Made by a program: the position numbers and the translations under genes. Positions 1 to 12,230 of a stretch of DNA of 64,000 nt are shown piece after piece. Source of the stretch: Symsagittifera roscoffensis. Lineage: Eukaryota; Xenacoelomorpha; Acoela; Convolutidae. The first letter of the stretch is position 1; every line of letters begins with the position of its first letter. The notes under the pieces are model-generated. The model searched no databases. It was not told the origin of the DNA and worked only from the letters and a program-made list of their open reading frames with translations. The stretch is from NCBI RefSeq assembly GCF_963678635.1, contig NC_087065.1:37661888-37725887 (forward strand). Direction: 5' to 3'.

Positions 1-77
1 AGCCACGAAAAGATTACAAAACATTCATCCCACAACCTAAGACATTAAAGAAAGTTGAATTTCAGAAACCACTTTAA
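1..77 (+). pseudogene. 3' end of an old gag-pol gene (copy A)
   Basis: These bases align with the last codons of the intact gag-pol gene near 33955-34026. The reading frame ends in TAA at 75-77, and the encoded tail is similar (it contains KKVEFQK-like residues in both). The window starts inside this gene, so the rest lies outside to the left. The copy belongs to the older, diverged relative of the large element, and no catalytic domain is in view. Confidence 0.7.
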
Positions 78-910
78 AATTAAATAACATTTTCATCTCT
101 TGAAAATATTTTCATAAACCGAACATTTTCTCAAAAATCATGCTGAAAAGCACTTGAAAAAACTAGTTCAAATTCAGCCAATCAGAAACATTTTCGAATA
201 CTCATCTCATTTTTACACGACTTCTTCAGCCGACAAACAATCATCCTCAAGCTCTAACTACAACTGAGAGACCTTCAGGCCAAAAATAAGCAAACCGCTA
301 TACATTGACACCTGAAACAAACAAAGTCTCAATATTAGAACCCTCCCCTATCAAGCAGTACAAAGATCAACCATATTGTCCCATTTTAGACCTAAAAAAC
401 CCCTCAGGCAAAAATATTAAGTTAGCCTAAGGAACAAAATGGACATGATCATTCAGCCTAAAGTACGAAAATTTCTTAGATACCCCCAATCATCCAATAA
501 ATAACAACAAAAACAGGAAGTCTCTTAAGAGCCCTCCAAACTATCTTTTATCCAAATTGCTGAAATCCAACCCACTTGTCAAAAAACCAATAAATAATCC
601 GACCACACTTGAAATTAGCCTCAAAAAAACAAAAAATAGTTCGACGAAGAAATCATTTCTTCAAATGCTTCTTTCTCAAACAGTCAACAAACTTCATAAT
701 ATCCTTTCAAACTTTTTTTCAATTCTTTTCAATTCTTTTTTTTCAAACATTGTAAAATTTTCATATCCGACATTTTAGAAATATTCATTCTCACCCTGAT
801 AATTTTTTGCAACTTTTTCATCATTTTTTATTCCCAAGCCCAAATTTACGTTAACTTTTCCAAAATCATTGATCACCTCCTCAGGTGCGATATTTCAAAT
901 AACTATCTAA
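78..910 (+). other. Non-coding spacer of old element, copy A
   Basis: This stretch corresponds to the non-coding interval 34027-34852 of the young element. Short blocks are clearly shared, such as the one around 286-300 with 34242-34256 and the one around 569-620 with 34527-34580. A CAG-GT junction at 882-886 matches one at 34826-34830. I see no convincing gene; the small open frame at 557-778 is not conserved. Confidence 0.6.
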
Positions 911-1099
911 ATGTTCCAACATCTATTCAGTAGAACAGATGTTTTTCATCTTTTTATAAATTTTCTCCATTTTTATCATCCCTTATAATGACAATGTGCA
1001 AATGTATAAAAAAGGCTATTTTAACCTTCGCATTAGAAACAGTACTTTTAAAACTTTTCCTTCAAGAATATTACAAAAAAACAAAAGTTCATCATAAAT
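911..1099 (+). pseudogene. Remnant of small hydrophobic ORF, copy A
   Basis: The sequence aligns with the 62-aa membrane-type ORF at 34853-35041, including the start region and the block encoding a CKCIKKA-like stretch. The frame is broken: after the start codon it runs into TAA within about 26 codons, and the remaining similarity lies in another frame. Its presence here shows that the small ORF was part of this element family before the young copy inserted. Confidence 0.55.
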
Positions 1100-1106
1100 A
1101 AATAGT

Positions 1107-2247
1107 TTTCCCAAAAACTTTCCAAAATTGCTAATCAACAACCCCCATATCAGTCCCCACCAACAACGTCCAAAAAACCCCCAACCACACCATCAAATAC
1201 TCGAACAAATAAGCCCCAATCATTAACAAGCATCTCTTTTCAAGAAAATCCATAAAGACACGCACGATTGACCGAACCACTAGAACCAGTATTTCGCCAA
1301 GCATCGCAGAGCGAACCACAAAACGAACCAGTATATAATATATACCCCTTCTCCAACAAGATCTTTAGCAAGCCGCTAAAGTCAAAAAAATCAAAACCAA
1401 AACACACTCGAAATAAGCCGACAAATTATTCATCCAAGACGAAATAGAAATTTGCAAAACCCCAGAGTTCAATTCAACATACCTCATTCACCAACAATAA
1501 ATCCTGTAGACCTTTCCAGTAGTACAATTCAAAGTACCCCACAGGCTCCAACACAACAAAACACATCGAACATTCCCCCAGATTTTGTAGGTTCAACCCC
1601 AACATCTGAACAAATCTGAGAAAATCCTTTCAATCCCCCAGCCACTACAGAACATCTCAATTTTGGATGAAACAAGCTTTTACCCAAGGCGAACCAAACT
1701 TAGTGAATGATCCAATAGACGTTTCATCTGACACATCTTTGTCACTACCTGAAACTCTCTTACTCCATTCAACTCCATCTTTAACTCAATTTTCACAAAC
1801 ATCATTTCCTCCAAATTTTCCCACAAATCTCGACGCCGTATTAGGGAAAATTCAATAAAAAACATACACCTACGATTAGGTTGGAAAACATTCATAGCAA
1901 CCTCTCCAATATTTGGACAACATCACGAAAGTAACAGATTACAAAACTGGGCACTAAACAGATTACAATATCGGAAGATATTCACAAAGATATACAAGAA
2001 CATATTATACAAATACTTACACAAGATAATTTGACACTAAGCTTTGAAATCACAATAAGACTAAATAAGATATTTCATCATCCCTTATCCGTAGCACCCC
2101 TCCCCCAATATAACAGCTCAATTTTTACCTCCTCCATTTATAACAACAAAAATCATCTGAAAATACGATAGATACACAAAAAAGACAATTGGATATATCA
2201 CTTTTTATAATCCTTTTTCAGGACAATCATACACATGTATCTTGTAA
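1107..2247 (+). pseudogene. Decayed copy of the ATG-less ORF (orfX), copy A
   Basis: This matches the ~378-codon ORF at 35050-36183. Recognisable segments encode the serine/threonine/proline-rich part (GSTPTSEQI), the GEPNLVNDPID motif and the NLDA motif. The frame ends in TAA at 2245-2247, overlapping the env start codon at 2235 exactly as in the young element. Several stops and indels break the frame, for example a TGA shortly after GSTPTSEQI, near 1618, so it cannot encode the full protein. Confidence 0.65.
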
Positions 2248-4850
2248 ACATACTAGTTTTTCAGACTCTTTTGTGTTTCAATATCTCAAAACCCGATCAT
2301 AACAATCCTTTCCCCCGAACAGGACCACAGAATTTACTAGTCACACACTACGACTGTGAATAAAATGAACAAAAAAACATAGCACAAATACGCAATAAAC
2401 CTAGTCACTCAATGCGTATCAGAACCACAATCAATCGAAACAACAAACATAATAGCAACACTTTACTCAAAAGCACGAGCTACAACGCTAACAGGATATA
2501 AACTCACAGCAACATTTTCCGAAAAGAAAGTAAATTGTTCCCAAGTTTCAACCGTAAACAAAAACAGACTAGATCATGAATCCTTCTAGCAAAGTAACAT
2601 CGAAATACTTTTACACCTCAGCCCTGACGATTGCAAAAACTAACTTAAACGATTAAAAATCACATCAAACAAAGGCACAACCAGAAAATTGGTCAACTTT
2701 CAAATTTTTCCAGATTCCGCATATCAAGCCGAACTTGAAAGATACCAAGGTCATATAAAACTAGATGACAAATTTCCCTTCCAGGGAGCACATGGAAGAA
2801 TAACTTACGATCTCCATGACAAAAATTGGATAGCCCACATTGGAATAAACCATCCCTCAAATTGTAAAGCCGATACAAAAAATAAATGTTACCAAGAAAT
2901 AATGTTTATTGATTGGAAAATACAACTTGAAAAACTACAACTAACACGTGGTTTAAAAGATGACACTATAATTTTTAAAGCAAAAAGATTCCCTTGCAAA
3001 AACGACCAAGGATACTGCAATCCTAGTACACGCACACAATAACAATTGTTTGGTTCCTCGAAGACACCTGTACCACATTTCAAGTAGCAAAAATACACGC
3101 TAGAATACTTTGCACCAAAAATATTTTATTGAATCGATACCGTTTGAAGGTGTAACTCCTGATCAGCTCAAACATAGTACTTATTGATTTAGAAACATTC
3201 TTAAAATAGAAAAAAAATTTGACACGTTTCCAAATATACCCTGAAACGGAACTTGCATGTATATACACCAAACCACTTTACAAAACACAATACTCAGAAA
3301 TTCATGTCGAATACGAAGAAGGTTTCGACATGATTACAGGTAATTTAATTATACATCCAATGGCTACATCTCATTCAACCACTGACGAAAACTCATATGT
3401 CCCAGTAAAATTTCCAAAAAGCACAGGAAGAATTGGTGGAAAATCAAAACCACAAGACAAAGACAGTACACGTTTACAAGAACTATCACTCATGAACAAC
3501 ACTCCTTTTGGCGCAATTCACTATGACATACAATAGACATGAAATTAGACTACACAATAAATAGAATCTTTCAAGAAATGTCTTTGACAGAACTTGAAAC
3601 ACTCCATCAACTATGCGAACTTGAACGCACACAAATTTTACAATCACTTGCACTAGCAGTACTTAAAATCCCTTACGCAGGATATTTATTGTCAGCTAAC
3701 AGATCAATTTTTATTGCCTACGAAGGAAACACTTTTTGGTATTACACTTTAACCAAAAAAGTATCACCTTTATATGTTTTTGAAGACAAAAGATGCTATA
3801 AAAGAATCCCAATATTCTACAAAAATAAAGTACATTATGTTGATGCACTCTCCCGAAGAATTTGTTTTTGGGATACAGCAGTCCCATGTGGATCAGAAAC
3901 TAGCCACAGTGTAGTACAATTGAACCCTGACGAAGATAATTACTATCTTCTCACACCATATTCTACGCTTATGCAACCACTCAAAAAAATTTTCACCAGA
4001 AAGCATTAGAGCTACTGCCCGCAACCCCAATATCGATTTACAATCAATCGGCATATACCCGACATTCAACATCACATACGAACACAACAATTTCAACAAT
4101 TACTCACAAAAATTGACACAATACAACGACAATCCAAAGATCAAAACCTACGCAAACTTGCAGAAACAGCAGGCTTTTCCGACATATACGCACAAGACTA
4201 TTCGGATATTTTAAAGATATGAAAGATTATATTGACTTAAATGGCGAAAAATAGAGACCACATGATATATCACCAATAAATATTTGTAGTTTTGTGAATT
4301 TGAAAAGCGAACTTCTTGCCTTTCTAGGATGGCCCTACTAGATCTTAGAAAGATTGACTATATTATACGCAATGTTTAGTTTTCTTGGATTTCCTTTCTC
4401 TCTCTTAAAAGGAATCTACATTTCATGCGCAGTACACACACAAGTAAACAAACAAGCAAGCGTAGCACGGATACTTTTTGCAGGATTTTTTGAAGTTTTT
4501 CTACATTAATCAATAAAATACTTTTAGACGCTCAACTAAAAGATTACAATACCAAGCTATCAACAACAACAAACACATATGACGAATCAGGAAACGATAC
4601 GAATACAACGCCTACAGCACCACAATTACAAAACCTAAACCATAACCATCCCCTATCATCGGTACCACGACATTTCGGAAATATCACCCTAACAGACCTA
4701 ATAACTTCGAGATTTAATTATCAACAAAGCCCGATTCAACACAATATAACCCAACAACCCAGTATAGAAGACACATACGAAAAAATTATAGAACAACCAC
4801 ATACCACTAACTTTCGTTCTCAGAACAACCATCTTCTTAGCCCACGATGA
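2235..4850 (+). pseudogene. Decayed envelope-like gene (env), copy A
   Basis: This is a full-length but broken relative of the env gene at 36171-38789. It retains the start region with a hydrophobic signal-like N-terminus, the cysteine-containing ectodomain (open pieces at 2689-3042 and 3219-3536), the long central part (3539-4009) and the membrane-anchor region near 4330-4500. In-frame stops and indels interrupt it repeatedly; one early TAA lies near 2361, where the young copy has a sense codon. It ends in the same ATGA overlap with the next ORF (4847-4850). Confidence 0.75.
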
Positions 4851-5090
4851 GCCGCCAAGTTGGATCCCTCCATCGATCAATTTCCCACCCAGCCAACCTC
4901 CAGAACAACTTTCCCATCATCCCACTTTTTGCTTTCCCCCACCTCAATCACCTCATCATAACACTTCATCCAGCATGGAATCAGACACTAATTCCAACAC
5001 AACAGTATACAACACTATCTCCCAATTCAGAAACTCCGATATCGAAACACCCGACGAATTTGCCATCTCTGAACCCAGGCCATCTGCATT
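4847..5090 (+). pseudogene. 5' fragment of the last ORF (orfY), copy A
   Basis: The fragment starts at the ATG that overlaps the env stop and runs for about 80 codons, matching the N-terminal, serine/proline-rich part of the 601-aa ORF at 38786. It is cut off at 5090 by the tandem-duplication breakpoint, so the conserved C-terminal part is absent from this copy. It is similar to the same region of copies B and C. Confidence 0.65.
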
Positions 5091-5930
5091 CTCGAAATAA
5101 GCCGACAAATTATTCGTCCAAGACGAAATAGAAATTGCAAAACCCCAGAGTTCAATTCAACATACCTCATTCACCAACAACAAATCCTGTAGACCTTTCC
5201 AGTAGTACAATTCAAAGTATCCAACAGACTCCAACACAACAAAACACATCGAAGATTCCCTCAGATTATTTAGGTTCAACCCCAACATCTGAACAAATCC
5301 GAGAAAATCCTTTCAATCCCCCAGCCACTACAGAACATCTCAATTTTGGATGACACAAGCTTTTACCCACGGCGAACCAAACTTAGTGAATGATCCAATA
5401 GACGTTTCATCTGAGACATCTTTGTCACTACCTGACACTCTCTTACTCCATTCAACTCCATCTTTAACTCAATTTTCACAAACACCATTTCCTCCAAATT
5501 TTCCTACAAATCTCGACGCCGTATTAGGGAAAATTCAATAAAAAACATACACCTACGATTAGGTTGGAAAACATTCTTAGCAACCTCTCCATTATTTGGA
5601 CAACATCACGAAAGTAACAGATTACAAAACTGGGCACTAAACAGATTACAATATCGGAAGATATTCACAAAGATATACAAGAACATAATATACAAATACT
5701 TACACAAGATAATTTGACACTAAGCTTTGAAATCACAATAAGACTAAATAATATATTTCATCATCCCTTTTCCGTAGCACCCCTCCCCCAATATAACAGC
5801 TCAATCTTTACCTCCTCCATTTATAACAACAGAAATCATCTAACAACGCAATAGATACACAAAAAAGACAATTGGATATATCACTTTTTATAATCCATTT
5901 TCAGGACAATCATACACATGTATCTTGTAA
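5091..5930 (+). pseudogene. Decayed orfX, copy B (5' truncated)
   Basis: This second tandem copy begins inside orfX because of the duplication breakpoint. It carries the GSTPTSEQIRENPFNP segment, the GEPNLVNDPID motif and the NLDA motif. The terminal TAA (5928-5930) again overlaps the env ATG at 5918. Small frame changes split it into open pieces at about 5135-5353 and 5350-5541. Protein-level similarity to the young element's orfX is clear even where the DNA differs, which supports orfX as a real gene of the family. Confidence 0.65.
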
Positions 5931-8537
5931 ACATACTAGTTTTTCAGACTCTTCTGTGTTTCAATATCTCAAAACCCGATCATAACAATCCTTTCCCCCG
6001 AACAGGACCCCAGAGTTTACTAGTCACACACTACGACTGTGAAGAAAATGAACAAAAAACATAGCACAAATACGCAATAAACCAAGTCACTCAATGCGTA
6101 TCAGAACCACAATCAATCGAAACAACAAACATAATAGCAACACTTTACTCAAAAGCACGAGCTACAACGCTAACAGGATATAAATTCACAGCAACATTTT
6201 CCGAAAAGAAAGTACATTTTTCCCAAGTTTCAACCGTAAGCAAAAACAGACTAGATCATGAATCCTTCTAGCAAAGTAACATCGAAATACTTTTACACCT
6301 CAGCCCTGACGATTGCAAAAAAGGAACTTAAACGTTTAAAAATCACATCAAACAAAGGCACAACCAGAAAATTGGTCAACTTTCAAGTTTTTCCAGATTC
6401 CACATATCAAGCCGAACTTGAAAGATACCAAGGTCATATAAAACTAGATGACAAATTTCCCTTCCAGGGAGCACACGGAAGATTAACTTACGATCTCCAT
6501 GACAAAAATTGGATAGCCCACATTGGAATAAACAACCCCTCAAGTTGTAAAGCCGACACAAAAAATAAAGGTTACCAAGAAATAATGTTTTTTGATTGGA
6601 AAATACAACTTGAAAAACTACAACTAACAAATGGTTTGAAAGATGACACTATAATTTTTAAAGGAAAAAGACCCCCTTGCAAAAACGACCAAGGATACTG
6701 CGATCCTACTACACGCACACAAGCAACAATTGTTTAGTTCCCCGAAGACACCTGTACCACATTTCAAGTAGCAAAAATACACGCTAGAATGATAAAATTT
6801 CACCAAAATTTTTTTATTGAATCAATACCGTTTGAAAGTGTAACTCCTGATCAGCTCAAACATAGTACTTATAGATTTAGAAACATTCTTAAAATAGAAA
6901 AAAAATTGACACGTTTCCAAATATACCCTGAAACGGAACTTGCATGTAAATACACCAAACCACTTTACAAAACACAATACTCAGAAATTCTTGTCGAATA
7001 CGAAGAAGGTTTCGACTTGATTACAGGTAACTTAATTATACATCCAATGGCTACATCTCATTCAACCACTGACGAAAACTCATATGTCCCAGTACAATTT
7101 CCAAAAAGCACAGGAAGAATTGGTGGAAAATTAAAACCACAAGACAAAGACAGTACACGCGTTTACAAGAACTATCACTCATGAACAACACTCCATTTGG
7201 CGCAATTCACTATGACATACAATAGACATGAAATTAGACTACACAATAAATAGAATCTTTCAAGAAATGTCTTTGACAGAACTTGAAACACTCCATCAAC
7301 TATGCGAACTTGAACGCACACAAATTTTACAATCACTTGCACTAGCAGTAACTAAAAATCCCATACGCAGGATATTTATTGTCAGCTAACAGATCAAATT
7401 TTTTTGACTACGAAGGAAACAATTTTTGGTATTACACTTGAACCAAAAAAAATCACCTTTATATGTTTCTGGAGACAAAAGATGCTATAAAAGAATCCCA
7501 ATATTCTACAAAAATAAAGTACATTATCTTGATACACTCTCCCGAAGAATTTATTTTTGGGATACAGCAGTCCCATGTGGATCAGAAAATAGCCACAGTG
7601 TAGTACAATTGAACCCTGACGAAGATAATTACTATCTTCTCACACCATATTCTACGCTTATGCAACCACTCAAAAAATTTTCACCAGAAAGCATTAGAGC
7701 TACTGCCCGCAACCCCAATATCGATTTACAATCAATCGGCATATACCCGACATTCAACATCACATACGAACACAACAATTTCAACATTTACTCACAAAAA
7801 TGGAAACAATACAACGACAATCCATAGATCAAAACCTCCGCAAACTTGCAGAAACAGCAGGCTTTTCCGACATATACGCACAAGACTATTCGGATATTTT
7901 AAAGAAATAAAAGATGACATTGTATTAAATGGCGAAAAAAACAGACCACATGATATATCACCAATAAATATTTTTAGTTTGTGAATTTGAAAAACAAACT
8001 TCTTGCCTTTCTAGGATGGCCCTACTAGATCTTAGAAAGATTGACTATATTATACGCAATGTTTATTTTTCTTGGATTTCCTTTCTCTCTCTTAAAAGGA
8101 ATCTACAATTCATGCGCAATACACACACAAGTAAACAAACAAGCAAGCGTAGCACGCATACTTGTTGCAGGATTTTTGAAGTTTTTTCTACATCAACCAA
8201 TAAAGTACTTTTAGACGCTCAAATAAAAGAATACAATACCAAGCTATCAACAACACCAAACACATATGACGAATCAGGAAACGATACGAAAACAACGCCT
8301 ACAGCACCCCAATTACAAAACCTAAACCATAACCATCCCCTATCATTGGTACCACGACATTTCAGAAATATCACCCTAACAGACCTCATAACTTCGAGAT
8401 CTAATTATCAACAAAGCCCGATTCAACACATAATAACCCAACAACCCAATATAGAAGACACTTACGAAAAAATTATAGAACAACCACATACCACTAACTT
8501 TCGTTCTCAGAACAACCATCTTCTTAGCCCACGATGA
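5918..8537 (+). pseudogene. Decayed envelope-like gene (env), copy B
   Basis: This is the best-preserved old env. Long open pieces lie at 6258-6737, 6789-7184, 7426-7827 and 8016-8537, in different frames because of small indels. The ectodomain segment matches the young env closely (for example CKNDQGYCDPTTRTQATIV in both), while much of the DNA difference falls at third codon positions. It includes the hydrophobic anchor region around 8040-8200 and ends in the ATGA overlap with orfY (8534-8537). In-frame stops include one at 6735-6737. It cannot make a full-length protein. Confidence 0.75.
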
Positions 8538-10319
8538 GCCGACAAGTTGGATCCCTCCATCGATCAATTTCCCACCCAGCCAACCTCCAGAACAACCTTC
8601 CCATCATCCCACTTTTTGCTTTCCCCCACCTCAATCACCTCATCATAACACTTCATCCAGCATGGAATCAGACACTAATTCCAACACAACAGTATACAAC
8701 ACTATCTCCCAAATCAATAACTCCGATATCGAAACACCCGATGAATTTGCCATCTCTGAACCCAGGCCATCTGCATTTTCCCAACCTCCCTTTCAAGCTA
8801 TTCATTCCCAAGTCAAAATTGAACACCCTTCCCCTCCCTCTCCCATTTCAAATGTAACACCCATATATTACCCTCTAACCAGTGAACCATCCCATAGCAA
8901 CGACTCAGAAAACACAAAAAAAATCGCACCAGCTTGATAACTTCATCACACTGCAACTACAATTACAACACTCTCAAACACTAACTTTTCACCAACCCTC
9001 ACAATCTCTAAAATCATCCAACCCATCAACACCAACTCCCTCTTCACATTATACCCCTTTAAAAAACCCGACTCCCTCAACAACCCCATCCTCCAGTACA
9101 ACCAGAGCTTACCGAACAATTAAAAGAAAATTCCCAAATACTCCATTCCCACCTAACCCAGGAACATCCACAACATTTGTTAATCATCCAATTCACACTA
9201 ACACTAAATAATTTCTCCAAAAAAGTCTACTCTTTTTCCCACAAAACACATAATTCCATTCAGACCCCAATGATGAGAGACCCAATTATGTAAACGAGCA
9301 CGTATTATACCCTACACTTTCATGGAAATCATTCTATCTCTTTACTAATCCATTGTCACTGTCACAATAAAACACACCTTACGACAATGAAAGTGCAGCA
9401 CCCAACTCTACCTTCTAACAACAGCACTAACCCCACAACAATTCACACAGATAGGACACAGACAATCACTAATCAAATTTAATGCACCCAAAGCTAATGA
9501 TTATTCTATCGATTATTACGATCATAACATCATACGACCTAACGAAGACATCTTTGTAAAAAAACGACCCATTTGCTAACCCCAAACTAACAGAAAAGTT
9601 TTTCATCAAAACCCCATACACTTTCACCTTCAACATCTTAAGTAAAAAAACGACAACGCCATTTCAGCAGCACTCCGTGATAATCATGCTTATGATATTT
9701 CATCTTTTAACAAATTTAACCACTTTTCACTAACCTTTCTTTTCCTTGCACTCAAAGAACGTGATTTGCACTGTTCGCACGATGTCATGTTACGAACTAA
9801 ACAAACAAAAAAGTACACTTACTACCAGTTCAATCAACACCATTACACTCTAAATACACCAGTGCGACAACCTCACCATAGATACCAATACATTAACTCT
9901 AAATACACCTCACTGTTTTTTCTTAACTTCACCTATTGTATTAAAGACACTAATTTACACGGCACCCTCCGAAAATACGATCCCATCACCCAGATGTATA
10001 GCTTCTCTGCCCTAACCAAACTCCTAAACGTAGACGAATCCCGCCCACTAATCGTCCCTCATGAGTTCCTCAGCTTGTTGAAGTCCCAATCCTAGAATTC
10101 ATATATAAAACTCGCTATAATCATAAACTCTATAACCTTATTCAAAATACACCATATGAACTATCACCTAGCACTGAAGACAACAACATCATTAAAGCAC
10201 TCGAATTGCTTTGGCCACTTCTGCAAGATAGACACATCAATCGTTTGCTAACTAAATTACTAACCTCATCAGACATCTTCCACGACGTTTTTCCCCATGG
10301 ATTTTTCACCGACGATTAG
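8534..10319 (+). pseudogene. Decayed last ORF (orfY), copy B
   Basis: This is a full-length relative of the 601-aa ORF at 38786-40591, broken by indels into open pieces at about 8534-8857, 8882-9211 and 9766-10095. The C-terminal part is well conserved with the young copy, including the LHCSHD, FINSKYTS, FLNFTYCIKDTNLHG and LLWPLL motifs. It ends in TAG at 10317-10319, directly followed by the intron-like sequence found at the same place in the young element. The function is unknown. Confidence 0.7.
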
Positions 10320-10399
10320 GTAATATGAAATAAATAATTTACTAATAAATTCGAATAAAATTAACTATCTTTCATAACTGTTTTCGTTTTTATTCATAG
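10320..10399 (+). other. Intron-like sequence after orfY stop, copy B
   Basis: An 80-nt segment begins with GTAATA immediately after the TAG stop of orfY and ends in a pyrimidine-rich tract with CATAG. The same position in the young element has a 79-nt GTAAGT...TTTAG segment (40595-40673). Shared position and length, despite diverged sequence, support a real and conserved intron. Confidence 0.6.
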
Positions 10400-10882
10400 G
10401 CACAATCTTCAATCACCGAAAAAAAAAGCAAAAAAAAAACAGGAAACTTTTTTTAGATTCATAAAATTTCATTAACCAATTTGAATTATAAAGCAATAAA
10501 ATTCTCCCGTACAATGCAATAAATTGAAATATAATTTTTTGCCCCATTGCAGTAAATCTTCATACAATTGAAAATAAATTAATAATTTCAACCCCCAAAC
10601 CAAGCAGTAAACTTCATAATTTAAAAGTAGTAAATTAGTAAGAATTGTTCAAAAAAGTGCAAATAGCAGTAGTAAGCTTTTCAAAGACGCCTCATCGTTT
10701 TCACTCGCCCTCATAATCTGTCCACAATCGCACAGCTTGCCCACGAAGAATTGTTTAAAATCATGAATTTAAGTTTTAACTTTCACTGATAACAACTCTA
10801 ACAAGTTTTAAGACGTTTCAAACTTTTCTTTAACCCGGTTGGAAAGGAATTATATAATAATCCAAACTAATCAACGCAAGCT
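10400..10882 (+). other. 3' untranslated region of old element, copy B (truncated)
   Basis: This is non-coding sequence matching the 3' region of the young element and of copy C. It contains repeated GCAGTAAA-like words, a conserved block around 10728-10765 (gcccacgaagaattgttt) and the block at 10832-10855 (aacccggttggaaaggaat). It breaks off near 10882, where an LTR piece is joined. Confidence 0.65.
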
Positions 10883-11040
10883 TTGTAAAGTGTTGAAACT
10901 ACTTGAAGTTTCAACACCAGAACAATTTGAATTAAACTTAGAATACAGTTGTTCTCATTCTGGAACTAACTCGCGTAAACCGGTGTACACTAGATAATCT
11001 CTAGATCTATTGAGAATAGGAGATATAAGAGTAAGATTAA
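10883..11040 (+). repeat. LTR fragment at a rearrangement junction
   Basis: About 160 bp match the middle of the old-type LTRs (compare 14921-15065 and 16892-17045), including the hairpin at 10890-10917. It is joined on the left to the 3' untranslated region and on the right to the middle of an env copy. Both joints fall at short shared words (near ctttgt and ttaaaatcc), as expected for illegitimate recombination or template switching. Confidence 0.75.
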
Positions 11041-12230
11041 AATCCTTCACGCAGGATATTTATTGTCAGCTAGCAGATCAAATTTTATTGACTACGAAGG
11101 AAACAATTTTTGGTAATACACTTGAACCAAAAAAGTATCACCTTTATATGTTTTTGAAGACAAAAGATGCTATAAAAAAATCCCAATATTCTACAAAAAT
11201 AAAGTACATTTTGTTGATACACTCTCCCGAAGAATTTATTTTTGGGATACAGCAGTCCCATGTGGATCAGAAAATAGCCACAGTGTAGTACAATTGAACC
11301 CTGACGAAGATAAATACTATCTTCTCACACCATATTCTACGCTTATGCAACCACTCAAAAAATTTTCAGCAGAAAGCATTAGAGCTATTGCCCGCAATCC
11401 CAATATCGATTTACAATCAATCGGCATATACTCTAAACCCGACATTCAACATCACATACGAACACAACAATTTCAACAATTACTCACAAAAATGGACACA
11501 ATACAACGACAATCCATAGAACAAAACCTACGCAAACTTGCAGAAACAGCAGGCTTTTCCGACATATACGCACAAGACTATTCGGATGTTTTAAAGATAT
11601 AAAAGATGACATTGACTTAAATGGCGAAAAATACAGACCACATGATATATCACTAATAAATATTTTTAGTTTTGCGAATTTGAAAAACGAACTTCTTGCC
11701 TTTCTAGGATGGCCCTACTAGATGTTAGAAAGATTGACTATATTATACGCAATGTTTATTTTTCTTGGATTTCCTTTTTCTCCTACAAAAGGAATCTACA
11801 ATTCATGCGCAATACACACACCAGTAAACAAACAAGCAAGCGTAGCACGCATACTTGTTGCAGGATTTTTGAAGTTTTTTCTACATCAACCAATAAAGTA
11901 CTTTTAGACGCTCAAATAAATGAATACAATACCAAGCTATCAACAACACCAAACACATATGACGAATTAGGAAACGATACGAATACAACGCCTACAGCAA
12001 CACAATTACAAAACCTAAACCATAACCATCCCCTATCATTGATACCACGACATTTCAGAAATATCACCCTAACAGACCTCATAACTTCGAGATCTAATTA
12101 TCAACAAAGTCCGATTCAACACATAATAACCCAACAACCCAGTATAGAAGACACATACGAAAAAGTTATAGAACAACCACATACCACTATTTTTCGTTCT
12201 CAGAACAACCATTTTCTTAGCCCACGATGA
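11041..12230 (+). pseudogene. 3' part of decayed env, copy C
   Basis: This third env copy begins in the middle of the gene, at the gcaggatatttattgtcagc block, and continues to the end. Open pieces lie at 11294-11602 and 11709-12230. It contains the FSAESIRAIARNPNIDLQS segment and the hydrophobic anchor region (about 11730-11890). The frame is broken between pieces. It ends in the ATGA overlap with orfY (12227-12230). Confidence 0.7.

Larger units (their letters stand above)
1407..8777 (+). repeat. 3.7-kb tandem duplication within the old element
   Basis: Positions 1407-5090 and 5091-8777 are two head-to-tail copies of the same piece, covering most of orfX, all of env and the first ~80 codons of the last ORF. 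The breakpoint is visible at 5090/5091, where the sequence jumps from the last ORF (ctgcatt) back to ctcgaaataagccgac, the same words as at 1407. The copies differ by scattered substitutions and small indels, so the duplication is not brand new. The duplication happened in the genome, after the element had inserted. Confidence 0.85.
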
